Assembly (NCBI GenBank): GCA_033398695.1
Contig: CM065812.1
Coordinates: forward strand, 141,676,858 to 141,740,857
Length of the DNA: 64,000 nucleotides
Direction: 5' to 3'
Source: Orobanche coerulescens
Taxonomy: Eukaryota; Streptophyta; Magnoliopsida; Lamiales; Orobanchaceae
Part shown: positions 11,997 through 24,807 of the stretch, one piece after another
Numbering within the stretch: the stretch's first letter is position 1
Layout of the letters: the number at the start of each line of letters is the position of its first letter
Program-made: the position numbers and the translations under genes
The notes under the pieces: model-generated
Told to the model about the DNA's origin: nothing
Databases searched by the model: none
What the model saw: only the letters and a program-made list of their open reading frames with translations

Positions 11997-13900
11997 TGTT
12001 AGGAATATGCCCTCGAATGCCACTCAGAGGATGAGGGAATGAGAGCAATTGTATTGTAATTATGAATATTAAATTTAATAAGGCAATTATTATTTCTATA
12101 TTATTGTATATCACTGGCATTGTGATTTGGTATATAGAATAATAGTCCTTGCATTTGAGAAAGAACATTATACTCCTTATGGAGATAAGGAGATAGGCAC
12201 TAGAAGTGTTTAGAGCTCGAATGCTTAACTAGTTCGCAAGTCGATAAAACTTAACTGGGCAGTAAGTTTAGACAAGACTTGTATAACGTGTACTTTGACA
12301 TGTAGAGTGTCTGTCTTCACTAACAGTTAGTGGGAGCACACGTTATAGGTATGCTAATGGGATTAGTATACTCGAACACGACTCAACTCGATTCGGTCAC
12401 ATGGAAATCACTCAGGGATTGTCAATGATTGAATCGAAAGATTGTGATAGGTATACGTGGACCTTTGACTTGAGGTTTCAGTAGGAGATGTGCTTGTGAC
12501 ATTAAGTTAGTCATTAGAGTAGTTCGATCCAATCGCCGGTTGGTGGGGTCAACCTCGAAATGCAACTTAGTGGGCAAGTAGCAGTCTCTACTGAATACCA
12601 AGATAGGATTCTTTCTCCTGTTAGTGAGCAGGTAAATGTCCTATGCGGTTAATGGAAAATAAGATCATAAGTCTTTGGCCAAAGCATTCAGAGCTAGTTG
12701 TATTTGATACACGAGAGCTCGATGATCTCAGTTTGCATTAACAGAAAGCATAGAGTCAAGTTACAGTAGGGTTTGACTTTACCGTGACCCTAATACTTGA
12801 CCGGGACATATGATTGAAGGGTTTATACGTATACGGTATTCACGACATAATGGTTTTGGAATGATCCTATCATTTGTTCTTAGTTAGGTTACGGTGTGGG
12901 CCACGAGACTGGCTAAGTGGTGCTAACACTCATTGGATCCTCCCAATGCTAACTAAGACGAACCTACAGAGTCGCGGCACAGGAATTGACGACGGATTAT
13001 ATTTAGCTTATTCTCTCATGGTTAATATTGGACATTGGATGTCTAATTCAATTTATCGATAAATTAAATCGGTCTCGTGAATTAAATAAATTCTTGGATA
13101 ATTAATTTATTCATATAATTTCTTAGAGAATTTATTTTTAATATAATTAATTAATTGGATTAATTAATTGTATTAATATTGAGACGTATCAAGGTTTATC
13201 TATCGGATTAGATACACGAGGTCCGCTTCACGGACCAAAACGGACCAACACCTAAAATCTCATTATAGCCGCCCCACTCACTTCATCATGGTGATGAATT
13301 ATCAATTTTGTCTTTAGAAGACATTTTATATTATGTGGGGTTTTAATTAATTTATTTAATGAATTAATTATAGCTTAATGATTGAGATGATGAGTGTGTT
13401 ATGCTTGTATTTATATACATAGTTTCCACCTCCATTGACTTCACTTGAGCAGTGTGAGTTGAGATAGGGTGAGAGAAAAGTTTTCTAACTTTATACATTT
13501 TGAGTTCTAAGTGTATTTTGAGAGAAAACAATTTTTATAAAAATACTTAGAGTATTTATAAAAATATATATAAGTTAATTCTATCAATTTCTAGCCGTAT
13601 ACTTAGAGTATAAATTGATAGAAATATTTTCCGGTCATCTTCCGACGCGTGATACGTAGAGGCACGGTGTTTTCGGTGCTCGGGAATTTCCAAAAGCTTG
13701 TTCGATTGGATTCGTGTTCGTACTCGGAATCAAGAAGATAATATCAAAGGTCTACGAGGGTATGATTTCTTAATTTATCTTCATATATTTATATTCGTTT
13801 ATACGATGCTTGATCGATCCGGTTTTGGGGTTTGGTTTTTATCCGGTTTGACCGGTTTATTTCCGCTGCGTAACTCGTTTTTAATCACCGAATTCCATCA
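11997..13900 (+). repeat. 3' LTR of copia element 1
   Basis: 1904 bp from TGTTAGGAATATG to CATCA, followed by GTTTG. It matches 4610-6515 apart from scattered substitutions and a small difference cluster near 13050-13090. Confidence 0.95.
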
Positions 13901-13971
13901 GTTTGATCGTGGACTCGGTCGCTTGGCCTTGTTATCGATCGCTGTCGAGGCGTATAAATCGGCGCACAACA

Positions 13972-14494
13972 CATCTGTTGATCAACTACCACAAAATAAT
14001 GATAACAAATCCAAAACATCGATGCACAGCCTAAACGCTCATACGATCAATAACCATATCAACCAATACGTCAACTGAGAATATCACCAATATGACAACT
14101 TCCAAGCAAGACCAACAAAGAATCAACAGCGACCAAGAATCTCATCAACGTGATCAGCTCCAACATGACCAACAAGGATCAACGATGACCGAGAATACCA
14201 TCAACATGGTAAACTCCAACACGACCAATAAAAGATCAACAACGACTGAGAATACCATCAACATGGTAAACTCCAACACGACCAAATATAATGGATCTCA
14301 AAGAAATAACCTCGACTGTCGAACATACCCCCCCTGGGCATATGAACAACCAATCGCAAACTGTCGAATGACCAAACAATATGTCTCAAAGATGGACGTC
14401 ACAGTACGCCCGCTCCGAAAATGTGTCCGTGCACAAGCCACCTCGTTTATCGATCAAATACACGTGTGGTCTTGTACCTAATAGTCTCACGAAG
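13972..14494 (-). repeat. LTR-like block Y2, left part
   Basis: Non-coding sequence similar to 25930-26380 inside block Y1 (shared runs such as CATACGATCAATAAC and the 'ACCATCAACAT' word). It is the outer part of a long chromovirus-type LTR block that resumes at 33961. It is truncated on the left by the Tat-like element. A local direct repeat of about 70 bp (CCGAGAATACCATCAACATG type) lies at 14180-14285. Confidence 0.6.
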
Positions 14495-15090
14495 TGTTAC
14501 ACCCTCAAGTTATTCAGGGTATATTACAACGCCATGAGCCCCGTCGTGGGACCCACAAGGCTATACATAAGCGAAATTATAAAATTTGACCGAGAAGGTC
14601 CAAATACAACGTAATGGAAGACAATACAAATGGTATTCAAACCATAACCAATGTATCCAAATACAACACATCACAAATCAATACCTCAGCCACACTGGAC
14701 GGAACATCAAGGAATCTGAAAACAATACTCGAGTATTCAGAAGCCATTCCAGTACAACAACACTGAATGGAGGAAACACAAAATGTAACCAGAGACAAGA
14801 CACAGTATCATGCTTGCCCATCATCTTCATGCCGACCCGGTACCTGCTTGTCCGCTCTCCTGGAACCTGAAATACATAAAAAGTATTTCCCCCATAAAGA
14901 GGTTAGTCTTCGAATAGCTAGTGCAAGTATATCGAATATGAAACACAATACTCCTCGACAATAAAGTAAATGTAACCGTCAATTCATCATTTCAAGACTA
15001 GTATTCCGGAATAACTAAATCTCATAGCATCACATCAATACATACATGATTAACCGTGGAACCGCACCAGAGGCTACGGAACCCTCAGAG

Positions 15091-17012
15091 TGTTAGGAGT
15101 ATGCCCTCGAATGCCACTCAGAGGTTGTTGAGTGAGGGCATTGTACTTGTAATTATGTAAACCATTTATATAAGGCAAAGGAATGTTTCTTTATTTACTG
15201 GTAGTTACTGGCATTCCTAACTTGTAAATAAATATATAGAAACTAGTCCGTGTATTTGAGAGCAAAACATTCCACTCCTTATTGGATAAGGGGGTCGGCA
15301 CTGGAAAGGGTTATAGCTCAAATACTTAATCGTTCACAAGTCGATGAAACTTGACTGGGCGTTAAATTTTATGTGAAGACTTGTATGACGTGTTCTTTGA
15401 CATAGAGAGTGCCTGTCGAACGCTAATGGTTAGTGGGAGCACACGTTATAGGTATGCTAATTGGATTAGTATACTCGAACCGACTCACCCTCGATTCATC
15501 ACACGGATTTCACTCCGGGACAGTCAATGATGGAATCGAAAGGTTGTGATAGGTATTCGTGAACCTTCGACTTGAGGATTTAGTAGGGATGTGCTTGTGA
15601 CGTCAAGATTTTCATTAGAGTAGTTCGACCCTATAAACCTAAGGCGGGGTCAACCTCGACGTGCATCTTGATGGGCAAGTAGCAGTCCTATCAATACCAA
15701 GATAGAATTCTTTCTCTGTTAGTGAACAGGTTATATGTCCTATGCGGTTATTGGCGAGATGAGATCATAAGTCTTTGGCCAAAGCATTGGAGCTAGTTGT
15801 ATTAGATACACGGCTCGATGATCTCGATTTGCATTAACGCATGCATAGCGTCAAGCATGAGATAGGGTTTGACCGACCGTGACCCTATAACTTGATCGGG
15901 ACATTTGAAAGAAGGGTTTATACGTATACCGGTATTCACGACGTAATGGTTCTTGAATGATCCCAATCATTCGTTCTCGATTAAGTACAGTGTAGGCCGC
16001 CAGGCTGGCTAGGTGGTGCTACTACTCTTTGGTTCCTCCCATTGCTGACTGAGACGGACCTACCGAGTCGCGCAATAGGATTGACGACGGAATGAATCAA
16101 GCTAATTATCTTATTATGTGTATTAGATATTGGATATCTAAATTTGGGACATTAGATGTCTAAATCGATTTATTGGATAAATTGACTTACGGCCTAATGA
16201 ATTAAATAAATTCTTGGGTGATTAATTTAATTCATGTATATAATTATTTCTTGGAGAAATTAATTATATTATTTTGTATTTGATATGTTTAATTAATTGG
16301 ATTAATTAATCGATATAAATACATCAAACGGAATCGGAGTTTATCTGTTTGGACTTTCGGAGTCCAAACGAACCGAACTCGTCCGTTTTTCATCATGGTC
16401 ACCCTCCTCTTTTCCACCTAATTTCCCCTTGTCTTTTGTTTCCATTTTATATGGATGATATTGACATGGTGGGGATACCTCTCATGTGAATGAGTTGTAT
16501 AAGTTTGGTGGAAGGTGAATAAAGAATATATATGTAAGCTTGTGATTGAGAAGACTTCATAATATAACATATATAATTCACACCTTGGAGGAGAGATAGA
16601 TACGTAAGTGAGTTTGAAGGAGAGAGAGAAAAGAACTTAGAGTTCATTTCATGGTGTTCATACTCATCTTCATCTTCTTCACTAAATTCTTATTCATTTT
16701 TTTTGGAGAAAATTGAGAGAAAAATATTGAGAGAGATAGATATTCATACACTTAGAGTGATATTAATATCTATAACAAGCTTCATCACCTAGCTCTAGCC
16801 GTATCCTCGAAGGATAGTAAGGTGTTGTCATTCCGTTCGTTTTTCCGGCGCGTGGCAAGTAGAGATGCGGTGCTTTCGGCGTTGGATCGTTCAAGAGCTT
16901 GGGGAATAGCTCAAGAGAAGGTTGTCCATCTAATCAACGGACTACAAGGGTGAGTTTCTATATCTCTTGTGAATTCGTTTTTGATATTCGTATATACGTA
17001 GCTCTGATATGA
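15091..17012 (+). repeat. 5' LTR of copia element 2, 3' end deleted
   Basis: Collinear with the 3' LTR (22069-24075) up to ...ATACGTAGCTC near 17012. The last 70-80 bp of the LTR and the expected PBS are missing: the sequence jumps to TGATATGATTTATATT. Confidence 0.85.
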
Positions 17013-18600
17013 TTTATATTGAAGATATGAAAGTTGGAAAATATTGATATTGGATATCCGGTCGAAAATCTAGCCCCGAATCATCGTCGGACGACTTTTT
17101 GGTCAAAAGGTGCATTCTAGTCGAGAGTGACTCGACCGTGTCCTGGGTGACTCGGTCGTGTCCAGCAGTCTGGCCAGGCCACTGCCTGGGAGACCCGACC
17201 GTGTCAGGCGACACGGGCGTGTCTGGCCGGAAGGATTCAGGAAGTGACTCGACCGTGTCAGGCGACACGGCCGTGTCTGGCAGGAATGTCTGGGACACTG
17301 CCGGCATGACCCAACCGTGTCTGGCGACACGGGCCGTGTCTGGCCGGAAGGCTGCCGGCAGTGACTCGGCCAGGCAGGCCAATTTTTCACCGGCTCGATT
17401 TTTTCGTGTATTCTTGAAAATTAATCTCCCGCATGTTAAATTAGATTTAATATGATTAAAATGATTTATGGTATTTCATTTTATAAGGGAAATTCGATTA
17501 ATTGGAATAATTGTGGTCGACCGAATTATTTTGAACGTTATCATATTACCGGTTGTGTGAATCGATTGGATCGGTTCGTATTGTTGATTATTGATTGGAT
17601 CATATGTAATCTTCTCGCTATCCATTTATTGAGTATTTATTGGATGAATGCTTTTGAATGGGGATGTGGTTCATGGACTTAGTTTGAATCGTTCGTTTTA
17701 TTTGATTGGGTTGGAAAGGCCGTTTTGAGCCTATTTATTTTACTAGAAATATTTGTATCTAGGATGCAATTTTTCAATGTAAAATTTATATGTAATGACG
17801 AAGACCGGAGGAAGATCCGTTTCGAGAAGACGAAGATTCAAGACGAAGACTTGTAATTAGATTACGGAGTTTTTGTTTTCTAGGAACGGTCCATGAACCA
17901 CATGTTGGTAGCAACTAGGTTGTGAATGGTTGTTACATATTGTATGAATGCAACAAACGCGCTAAAATGATTAATGTGCAAAGTGTAACGTTAATCGCGA
18001 AAATTCTCCCACAACAAATTATTAAGTTTATAAGGTTTCAAGGTTTTCCTTCCCTCCATCGAGTTTTCGGGAAATTAAAATCCAAACCGGATGTGCTATG
18101 CTTCCGAGTTATCGGGGTAGTCGTTCGGGGAGGACGGATAAATTACCGGGAGCGCATTGGATGCCTTCGGTTGGAGCAAATTTTATCCCTAGAAACCTGA
18201 TAGGTTGCCGGATAAGATTCAATTGTGAAACTGATTTGCGTCGATGGTATAAACTTAACTTGTTCACGAACCATAGAAACCGTATAGGTTGAGGGGAGTG
18301 AATAAGTGGAAAAAGAAGATCGAATCATTCATTAGATGGGTTGGTGTTGGACACCACTTTATGAAAATTAATAGACTAGAAACCTGTTCGGTTGCCCTCT
18401 ATTAAGATTTATAAAGAACTCGATCACCACTATGAAGTAGAGCGACGATACTTCCGGATTTCACATGGGAGTGTGTTGTTCCGATAAAAATAGTGGGAGC
18501 TGGGTAACAAGAATAGAAAAGACCTTAATTCTATACTCAGAACATAATTGAATGAGTCACTAATTAATCTATCGTACTTAATGCAGACTCAAATCTCTAT
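17013..18600 (+). other. Leader of copia element 2 with GC-rich word array and hairpin motifs
   Basis: Non-coding. At 17130-17380 is a GC-rich array of ACCGTGTC / GACACGG words. AACC-N5-GGTT words occur at 18194-18206, 18278-18290 and 18381-18393, matching those of element 1 in number and order. Apparent open frames across the array are composition artefacts. Confidence 0.7.
17130..17380. repeat. Array of CCGTGTC/GACACGG inverted words
   Basis: The block contains repeated inverted pairs such as CCGTGTCAGGCGACACGG (about 17200 and 17253) and variants near 17134, 17154 and 17314. Consecutive words are 18-20 bp apart. The corresponding part of copia element 1 has no such array. Confidence 0.7.
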
Positions 18601-21600
18601 ATGACAATGAATCCACTCGCAATTCTGCTCGAAAAGAACACCTTAATGGGACCTAACTTTGTGGATTGGCTCCGCAATCTGATGATTGTCCTCAGTATAG
18701 AGGCACTGGGATATGTCTTGGAGACGGACATTCCCGCGCCTCCTGTGCAGACCCGAGCCAATCAGGAAGAGATTGAAAACCACGAAAAGTGGGTTAAGGA
18801 TGACGTGAAAGTCCGTGCTTATATGATGGCTTCCATGTCTAATGAGCTTCAGAGAGCTCATGAGAAAATGACTTCTGCTAGGCAAATTCTATCTCACTTA
18901 ACCGAACTTTATGGTGAGCACAAGCAGAATCGCTAGATATGAGATATCCAAGCAATTCGGTGCAAGGATGAAGGAAGGTGAGAAGGTTGGGGAACACGTC
19001 CTCAAAATGATATCCATGATCGAGAGATTGGAGGCTCTTGATTTTAAAATGGATACTTCTCTCAAACCGACCTTATCCTACGCCTCTCCCGATTCCTTCT
19101 CACGCTTTGTTATGAACTTCAACCGCAATGAGATTGCATGTAATTTAGTTGGGCTAATGAACAAACTTGTGACCGCTCGCCTCGATGAAGACTCCGCGGA
19201 TGAAGGAGTCGGCCCTTGTGATTTCTTCTGGACTTCGGAAGTCTAAGAATAAGAAGAAAAAGACCAACAAGCGGACTGGACCACAAGCAAAGGACCTTAA
19301 GGGTAAGGGCAAGGCCCCGATGGTTCCGAAGAACAAGAAGAAGAAGGATGCTTGTCTCAAGTGCGGTGAGCTGGGCCACTGGGCTAGAGACTGTCCGATT
19401 CTTCATGGCACTTCAGGTACAGAACTTTTAGTTTTGGAAACAAATTGTTCTCGCATCGTATTTTCTACTTCCTGGATACTGGATTCTGGTGCTAGTTCTC
19501 ATATTTGTACCGTGAATCAGGATCCGGAACAAAGTAGGAAGCTTGGAGCTGGAGAAGTTATGATCACAGTCGGAAGCGGGCATAGTGTCGAGGCGACCGA
19601 CATAGGATCACTTCTTTTGGGTTTAGAATCCGGCTTTGTTTTGACTTTAGAAGATGTACTTGTTTTGCCCAAGGGGCACAAAAACATTGTATCCATTCCG
19701 GTCATGGACCGAAAAGGCTTTTAATTTTTCATTGGTGATGGTTCCTGCAAATTTATTTCAGAAATAAACTAGTGGATACTGCTACATTGTTAAATGGATT
19801 GTATCATCTAAATCTCAGCAACAAAGTAGTTGTGAATACTATGACTAGAAAACGTGGTAGGGATGAAACCAATCAAGTTTTGAAATGGCATCTTAGACTT
19901 GGTCATGTTGGTCAGACCAAGGTGTACAAGATGGAAAAGGATGGACTTATGGGTCCATTGGGATCGGATCCCTTTCCTACTTGTGAATCTTGCCTTAAAG
20001 GTAAAATGACTAAGTCCCCCTTCAAGGGACTTTTGAAAGAGCCGCTGATAAACTGGGATTAATCCATACTGACAATTGTGGTGCTTTGGAAGCAGCACGT
20101 GACGGATATCAATATTTCATTACGTTTACAGATGATCATACTAGGTATGGTTATGTATACTTAATGAAACATAAATCCGAGGCCTTTGAGAAATTCTAGG
20201 AATTCAAGGCCCTAGTCGAGAAACAAACTGGTAATCATATCAAAGCACTTCGGTCGGACCGAGGTGGCAAGTATATGAGTACGGAGTTTGACGAGTTCCT
20301 TAAGGAACATGGAATAGTTTCACAACTAACACCTCCAGGTACTCCTCAGTTAAATGGTGTGACAGAAAGTAGGAACCGGACCCTGTTGAACATGGTCCGT
20401 TCCATGCTAGGCTATACTGACTTGCCGATTTACCTGTGGGGGTATGCACTCCTGATTGCCGCGTATATCTTGAACAGATGTCCTTCCAAATCCGTTCCTA
20501 AAACTCCACATGAGATGTGGGAAGGAAGGAAACCAAGTCTTAATCATATAAGGATTTGGGGATGTCCCGCCTATGTCAAGAAGACTAAGGTGGAAAAGTT
20601 GGAAGCTAGGTCTGCGAAGGGACGTTTCATTGGATTCCCATATGGGACGATGGGATATCTATTCTACATGCCCGAAGATCGAAAGATCGTTGTTGCTTTA
20701 CAAGCACACTTCCTGGAAGATGAGTTCATTCAGGAAGGCGGAGCAGGTAGAAGTATTTCTTTGGAAGAATACAATGAAACTCCTAAGGAGACACCTGTGC
20801 AAGAAATTAGAACCGAACCTTCTGAAACACAAGTACAACCACCTAGTAGGTCTAGTAGGGTGTCTCAATTACCTGAGAGGTATAGTTTTATGCACTTGGA
20901 GGAACTGGGTTTCCTCGAGGTTCCAAGTGATAAATAAGAGACCGACCCACGACCAATGACCTAGCAATGGTGGATGTAGACTCCATGAAATGGACTGTAG
21001 CAGTCTTCATGTAGTTGGGACCTTCATTTTGATGAGACGGTCAAAGAGTTTGACTTCGTTCAAAATGAAGAGGAATCTTGTGTATACAAGAGGGTTAGTG
21101 GGAGCAAGATCACATTCTAAGTACTATATGTAGATGACATTCTACTAATAGGAAATGATGTGGGGATGCTCAGTTATGGGAAAGCTTGGTTTTCGAGTAA
21201 TTCCTCCATGAAAGACTTGGGAGAAGAAACCTATATTCTTGGGATTCGACTCTACTAGGATAGATCGAAGAGAATGATAAGTTTTTCCCAAGCCCTCTAT
21301 ATAGATTAGATCTTAAAGAGGGTTCCTTCCGATGCGACATGGAATAAAAATCACCTTGAAGATGTGTCCTCATAGTGAGGAACAATGAAAGGAAATGAGT
21401 TATATACCATATGCTTCGGAAGTGGGTAGCCTTACATATGCTTTATTGTGTACAAGACCTGACATTGCGCATGCTGGAAGCGTGGTAAGTAGGTTTCGGG
21501 CTAACCCAGTCAGGGAACATTAGACCGCCATAAAGAATGTTCTCAAGTACTTTAGAAGTATTAAGAGATCTGATTCTTATATATGGTGGTGGAGTACAGA

Positions 21601-22060
21601 ATGTGGTGGGATTCACTGTATTGGACTTCCAAGGACAGAAAGACGATTATATGTCTACTTCTGGCTACATTTACTCTTAATGGAAGAGCAGTATCTTGGC
21701 ATAGTGCCTAGTATAGCGCGACTGCTGATTCCACCAAGGCTGAGTATAAAGCGGCCACGGAGGCCTCCAAAGGAAGAATTTAGAAGTTACTGGGTAAACT
21801 TCACGTGACACCTGGTGCTGCGCTGCCGGAGCAGTAGCACAGGCCTAGGAGCCAAGGTTTCATAACAGTTCCAAACATATTGAGAGACAGTATCATCTCG
21901 TAAGAGCATTCGTTCGCAAAGAGATACATTGAGCTGCATAGAGTAGAGTCAGCCGACTACGTCGCTGATCCACTGACCTAGCAACTTTCTCAGATTAGCT
22001 TAGAGCGTCATCTGGATAACATGGGTATTAGATACCATAGTGTGTGGCATTGTGTGCAAG
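18601..22060 (+). pseudogene. gag-pol of copia element 2, frameshifted, with RT deletion
   Basis: gag starts at 18601 (MTMNPLAILLEKN), breaks near 18930 and 19090, and reaches a CCHC knuckle CLKCGELGHWARDC near 19350-19395. The protease follows with WILDSGASSHIC (DSG active site) near 19475. Integrase regions run from about 19760 (HLRLGH) to 20600, with KSVPKTPHEMWEGRKPS well kept. The RT start is reached at about 20965-20995, then about 400 bp present in element 1 (roughly 10470-10880) are missing. The remaining RT and RNase H (21010-22060) are riddled with stops. Confidence 0.85.
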
Positions 22061-22068
22061 TGGGAGAT

Positions 22069-24075
22069 TGTTAGGAGTATGCCCTCGAATGCCACTCAGA
22101 GGTTGTTGAGTGAGGGCATTGTACTTGTAATTATGTAAACCATTTATATAAGGAAAAGGAATGTTTCTTTATTTACTGGTAGTTACTGGCATTCCTAACT
22201 CGTAAATAAATATATAGAAACTAGTCCGTGTATTTGAGAGCAAAACATTCCACTCCTTATTGGATAAGGGGGTCGGCACTGGAAAGGGTTATAGCTCAAA
22301 TACTTAATCGTTCGCAAGTCGATGAAACTTTACTGGGCGTTAAATTTTATGTGAAGACTTGTATGACGTGTTCTTTGACATGGAGAGTGCCTGTCGAACG
22401 CTAATGGTTAGTGGGAGCACACGTTATAGGTATGCTAATTGGATTAGTATACTCGAACCGACTCACCCTCGATTCATCACACGGATTTCACTCCGGGACA
22501 GTCAATGATGGAATCGAAAGGTTGTGATAGGTATTCGTGAACCTTCGACTTGAGGATTTAGTAGGGATGTGCTTGTGACGTCAAGATTTTCATTAGAGTA
22601 GTTCGACCCTATAAACCGGAAGGCGGGGGTCAACCTCGACGTGCATCTTGATGGGCAAGTAGCAGGTCCTACTGAATACCAAGATAGAATTCTTTCTCCT
22701 GTTAGTGAACAGGTTATATGTCCTATGCGGTTATTGGCAGATGAGATCATAAGTCTTTGGCCAAAGCATTGGAGCTAGTTGTATTAGATACACAGCTCGA
22801 TGATCTCGATTTGCATTAACGCATGCATAGCGTCAAGTACAGATAGGGTTTGACTGACCGTGACCCTATAACTTGATCGGGACATTTGAAAGAAGGGTTT
22901 ATACGTATACTGGTATTCACGACAGAATGGTTCTTGAATGATCCCAATCATTCGTTCTCAGTTAGGGTACAGTGTAGGCCGCCAGGCTGGCTAGGTGGTG
23001 CTACTACTCTTTGGTTCCTCCCATTGCTGACTGAGACGGACCTACCGAGTCGCGCAATAGGATTGACGACGGAATGAATCAAGCTAATTATCTTATTATG
23101 TGTATTAGATATTGGATATCTAAATTTGGGACATTAGATGTCTAAATCGATTTATTGGATAAATTGACTTACGGCCTAATGAATTAAATAAATTACTGGG
23201 TGATTAATTTAATTCATGTATATAATTATTTCTTGGAGAAATTAATTATATTATTTTGTATTTGATATGTTTAATAAATTGGATTAATTAATCGATATAA
23301 ATACATCGAAACGGAATCGGAGTTTATCTGTTTGGACTTTCGGGAGTCCGAAACGAACCGAACTCGTCCGTTTTTCATCATGGTCACCCTCCTCTTTTCC
23401 ACCTAATTTCCCCTTGTCTTTTGTTTCCATTTTATATGGATGATATTGACATGGTGGGGATACCTCTCATGTGAATGAGTTGTATAAGTTTGGTGGAAGG
23501 TGAATAAAGAATATATATGTAAGCTTGTGATTGAGAAGACTTCATAATATAACATATATAATTCACACCTTGGAGGAGAGATAGATACGTAAGTGAGTTT
23601 GAAGGAGAGAGAGAAAAGAACTTAGAGTTCATTTCATGGTGTTCATACTCATCTTCATCTTCTTCACTAACTTCTTATTCATTTTTCTTGGAGAAAATTG
23701 AGAGAAAAATATTGAGAGAGATAGATATTCATACACTTAGAGTGATATTAATATCTATAACAAGCTTCATCACCTAGCTCTAGCCGTATCCTCGGAGGAT
23801 AGCAAGGTGTTGTCATTCCGTTCGTTTTTCCGGTGCGTGGCAAGTAGAGACGCGGTGCTTTCGGCGTTGGATCGTTCAAGAGCTTGGGGAATAGCTCAAG
23901 AGAAGGTTATCCATCTAATCAACGGACTACAAGGTGAGTTTCTATATCTCTTGTGAATTCGTTTTTGATATTCGTATATACGTAGCTCGATCGATCCTCG
24001 TAGGGATTCGGATCGAATTAATTTTCGTTTTACCGCTTCCGCTGGGCCTTCGTTTTAAGGCACCGAATCCCAACA
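22069..24075 (+). repeat. 3' LTR of copia element 2
   Basis: 2007 bp, TGTTAGGAGTATGCC to GAATCCCAACA, followed by CAGAG. It holds the 3' portion that the 5' LTR has lost. Confidence 0.93.
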
Positions 24076-24788
24076 CAGAGGACCCGTCAGTCCATCCCAG
24101 AGTGTTTAACTCATATTATCAGTGGAATCGCACTAGAGGCTACGAAACCCTCAGAGGACCCGTCGGCCCATCCCAGAGTGGATATAGATAAACATGCCAT
24201 TCATATATCTTACTTTCAAAGTCGAGAACATCATAAATATATACTTGCCTTTGAGACAACGAGAATCGGACGGAAGGAACACAAGTTCGGTAGGTCCAAG
24301 AACGCACTTCCAGTACCTAAACGATTCTAAAGGGATATTATAATCATTAATCCATACTCATAACTCATGAAAAACTCCCAAAACCCACCTACTATTCACG
24401 AAACTACAAGTATAAACATCTAGAGGTTGGAAAATCACCCAAACCCTCTCACGTCCGAACAAGGTACAAAACAACCCATATAATCATAGGGGAAACATGA
24501 ATACATCGTAGATACATCATAATCTCAAGGTTTTCAAATTCTAAAATGGATAAATCGGAGGAATCTAAGAAAATCCCCGAAATTCCCAAAAACGAGGGTT
24601 CTAAAGAATTCACCTTGATTTGGAGGATATAAATGGATTAGATGTTGTGTAATCTTCGTTATCCAACTCAAAATGATGATTGATGAAGAAGGACTGCCTC
24701 GAATCGCCCCGAATCGCCACTCTTGAGCTCCCCCGATCGGAATAAGTGAAAATGAAGAAGAAATGACAAGTGCAAGGTCAACTGTCCC

Positions 24789-24796
24789 TTATATAC
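24789..24796 (-). promoter_or_regulatory. TATA box of LTR X1
   Basis: GTATATAA on the minus strand, 11 bp downstream of the nearest word of the array at 24808. X2 has the identical arrangement at 33437-33444. Confidence 0.65.
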
Positions 24797-24807
24797 TGTG
24801 CCCAGTC

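Larger units (their letters stand above)
4610..13900 (+). mobile_element. Ty1/copia element 1, complete but decayed
   Basis: Full-length element of 9291 bp with LTRs of 1906 and 1904 bp, an initiator-Met PBS, a 1.5-kb leader, gag-pol, a polypurine tract and a perfect 5-bp target duplication GTTTG at 4605-4609 and 13901-13905. The long LTRs and gag type suggest the Angela/Tork side of copia; this clade call is tentative. The LTRs differ at a few dozen positions by eye, so the insertion is fairly young, yet gag-pol has many stops and frameshifts. It was therefore probably mobilised in trans or copied from an already defective RNA. Confidence 0.95.
1..13971 (-). mobile_element. Tat-like Ty3/gypsy element, gag present, pol not seen; one end outside window
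   Basis: Minus-strand LTR retrotransposon. Reading right to left: an LTR (13971 down to 3547, split by copia element 1), a primer binding site, a gag pseudogene, a tandem repeat and the end of an opposite-strand ORF. The second LTR lies beyond position 1. No protease, reverse transcriptase or integrase motif is seen between gag and the antisense ORF, where pol would normally lie. Antisense ORFs downstream of pol are known in the Tat lineage, and gag-only non-autonomous elements (TR-GAG) are known in plants; I infer this is such a derivative. Confidence 0.7.
3547..13971 (-). repeat. 5' LTR of Tat-like element, split by copia element 1
   Basis: The LTR is 3547-4609 plus 13906-13971, about 1.13 kb once copia element 1 and its duplicate GTTTG are removed. 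Termini on the plus strand are TGTTG... and ...CAACA, a 5-bp inverted repeat. The reading frame of similarity simply resumes after the insertion. The base after the outer end is CATCT, the expected target duplication; its partner is outside the window. Confidence 0.75.
15091..24075 (+). mobile_element. Ty1/copia element 2, related to element 1, internally deleted
   Basis: 8985 bp with a perfect target duplication CAGAG (15086-15090 and 24076-24080), LTR start TGTTAGGAGTATGCCC and end CCCAACA. It shares the LTR start, leader motifs and gag-pol with element 1, but is a separate subfamily. Its 5' LTR/PBS junction and a part of RT are deleted, and many stops occur, so it cannot be autonomous. Confidence 0.95.

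Noticed and set aside
17014..17455. Overlapping 90-120 codon frames on both strands
   Set aside because: They arise from the GC-rich inverted word array; no domain, and both strands are open at once.
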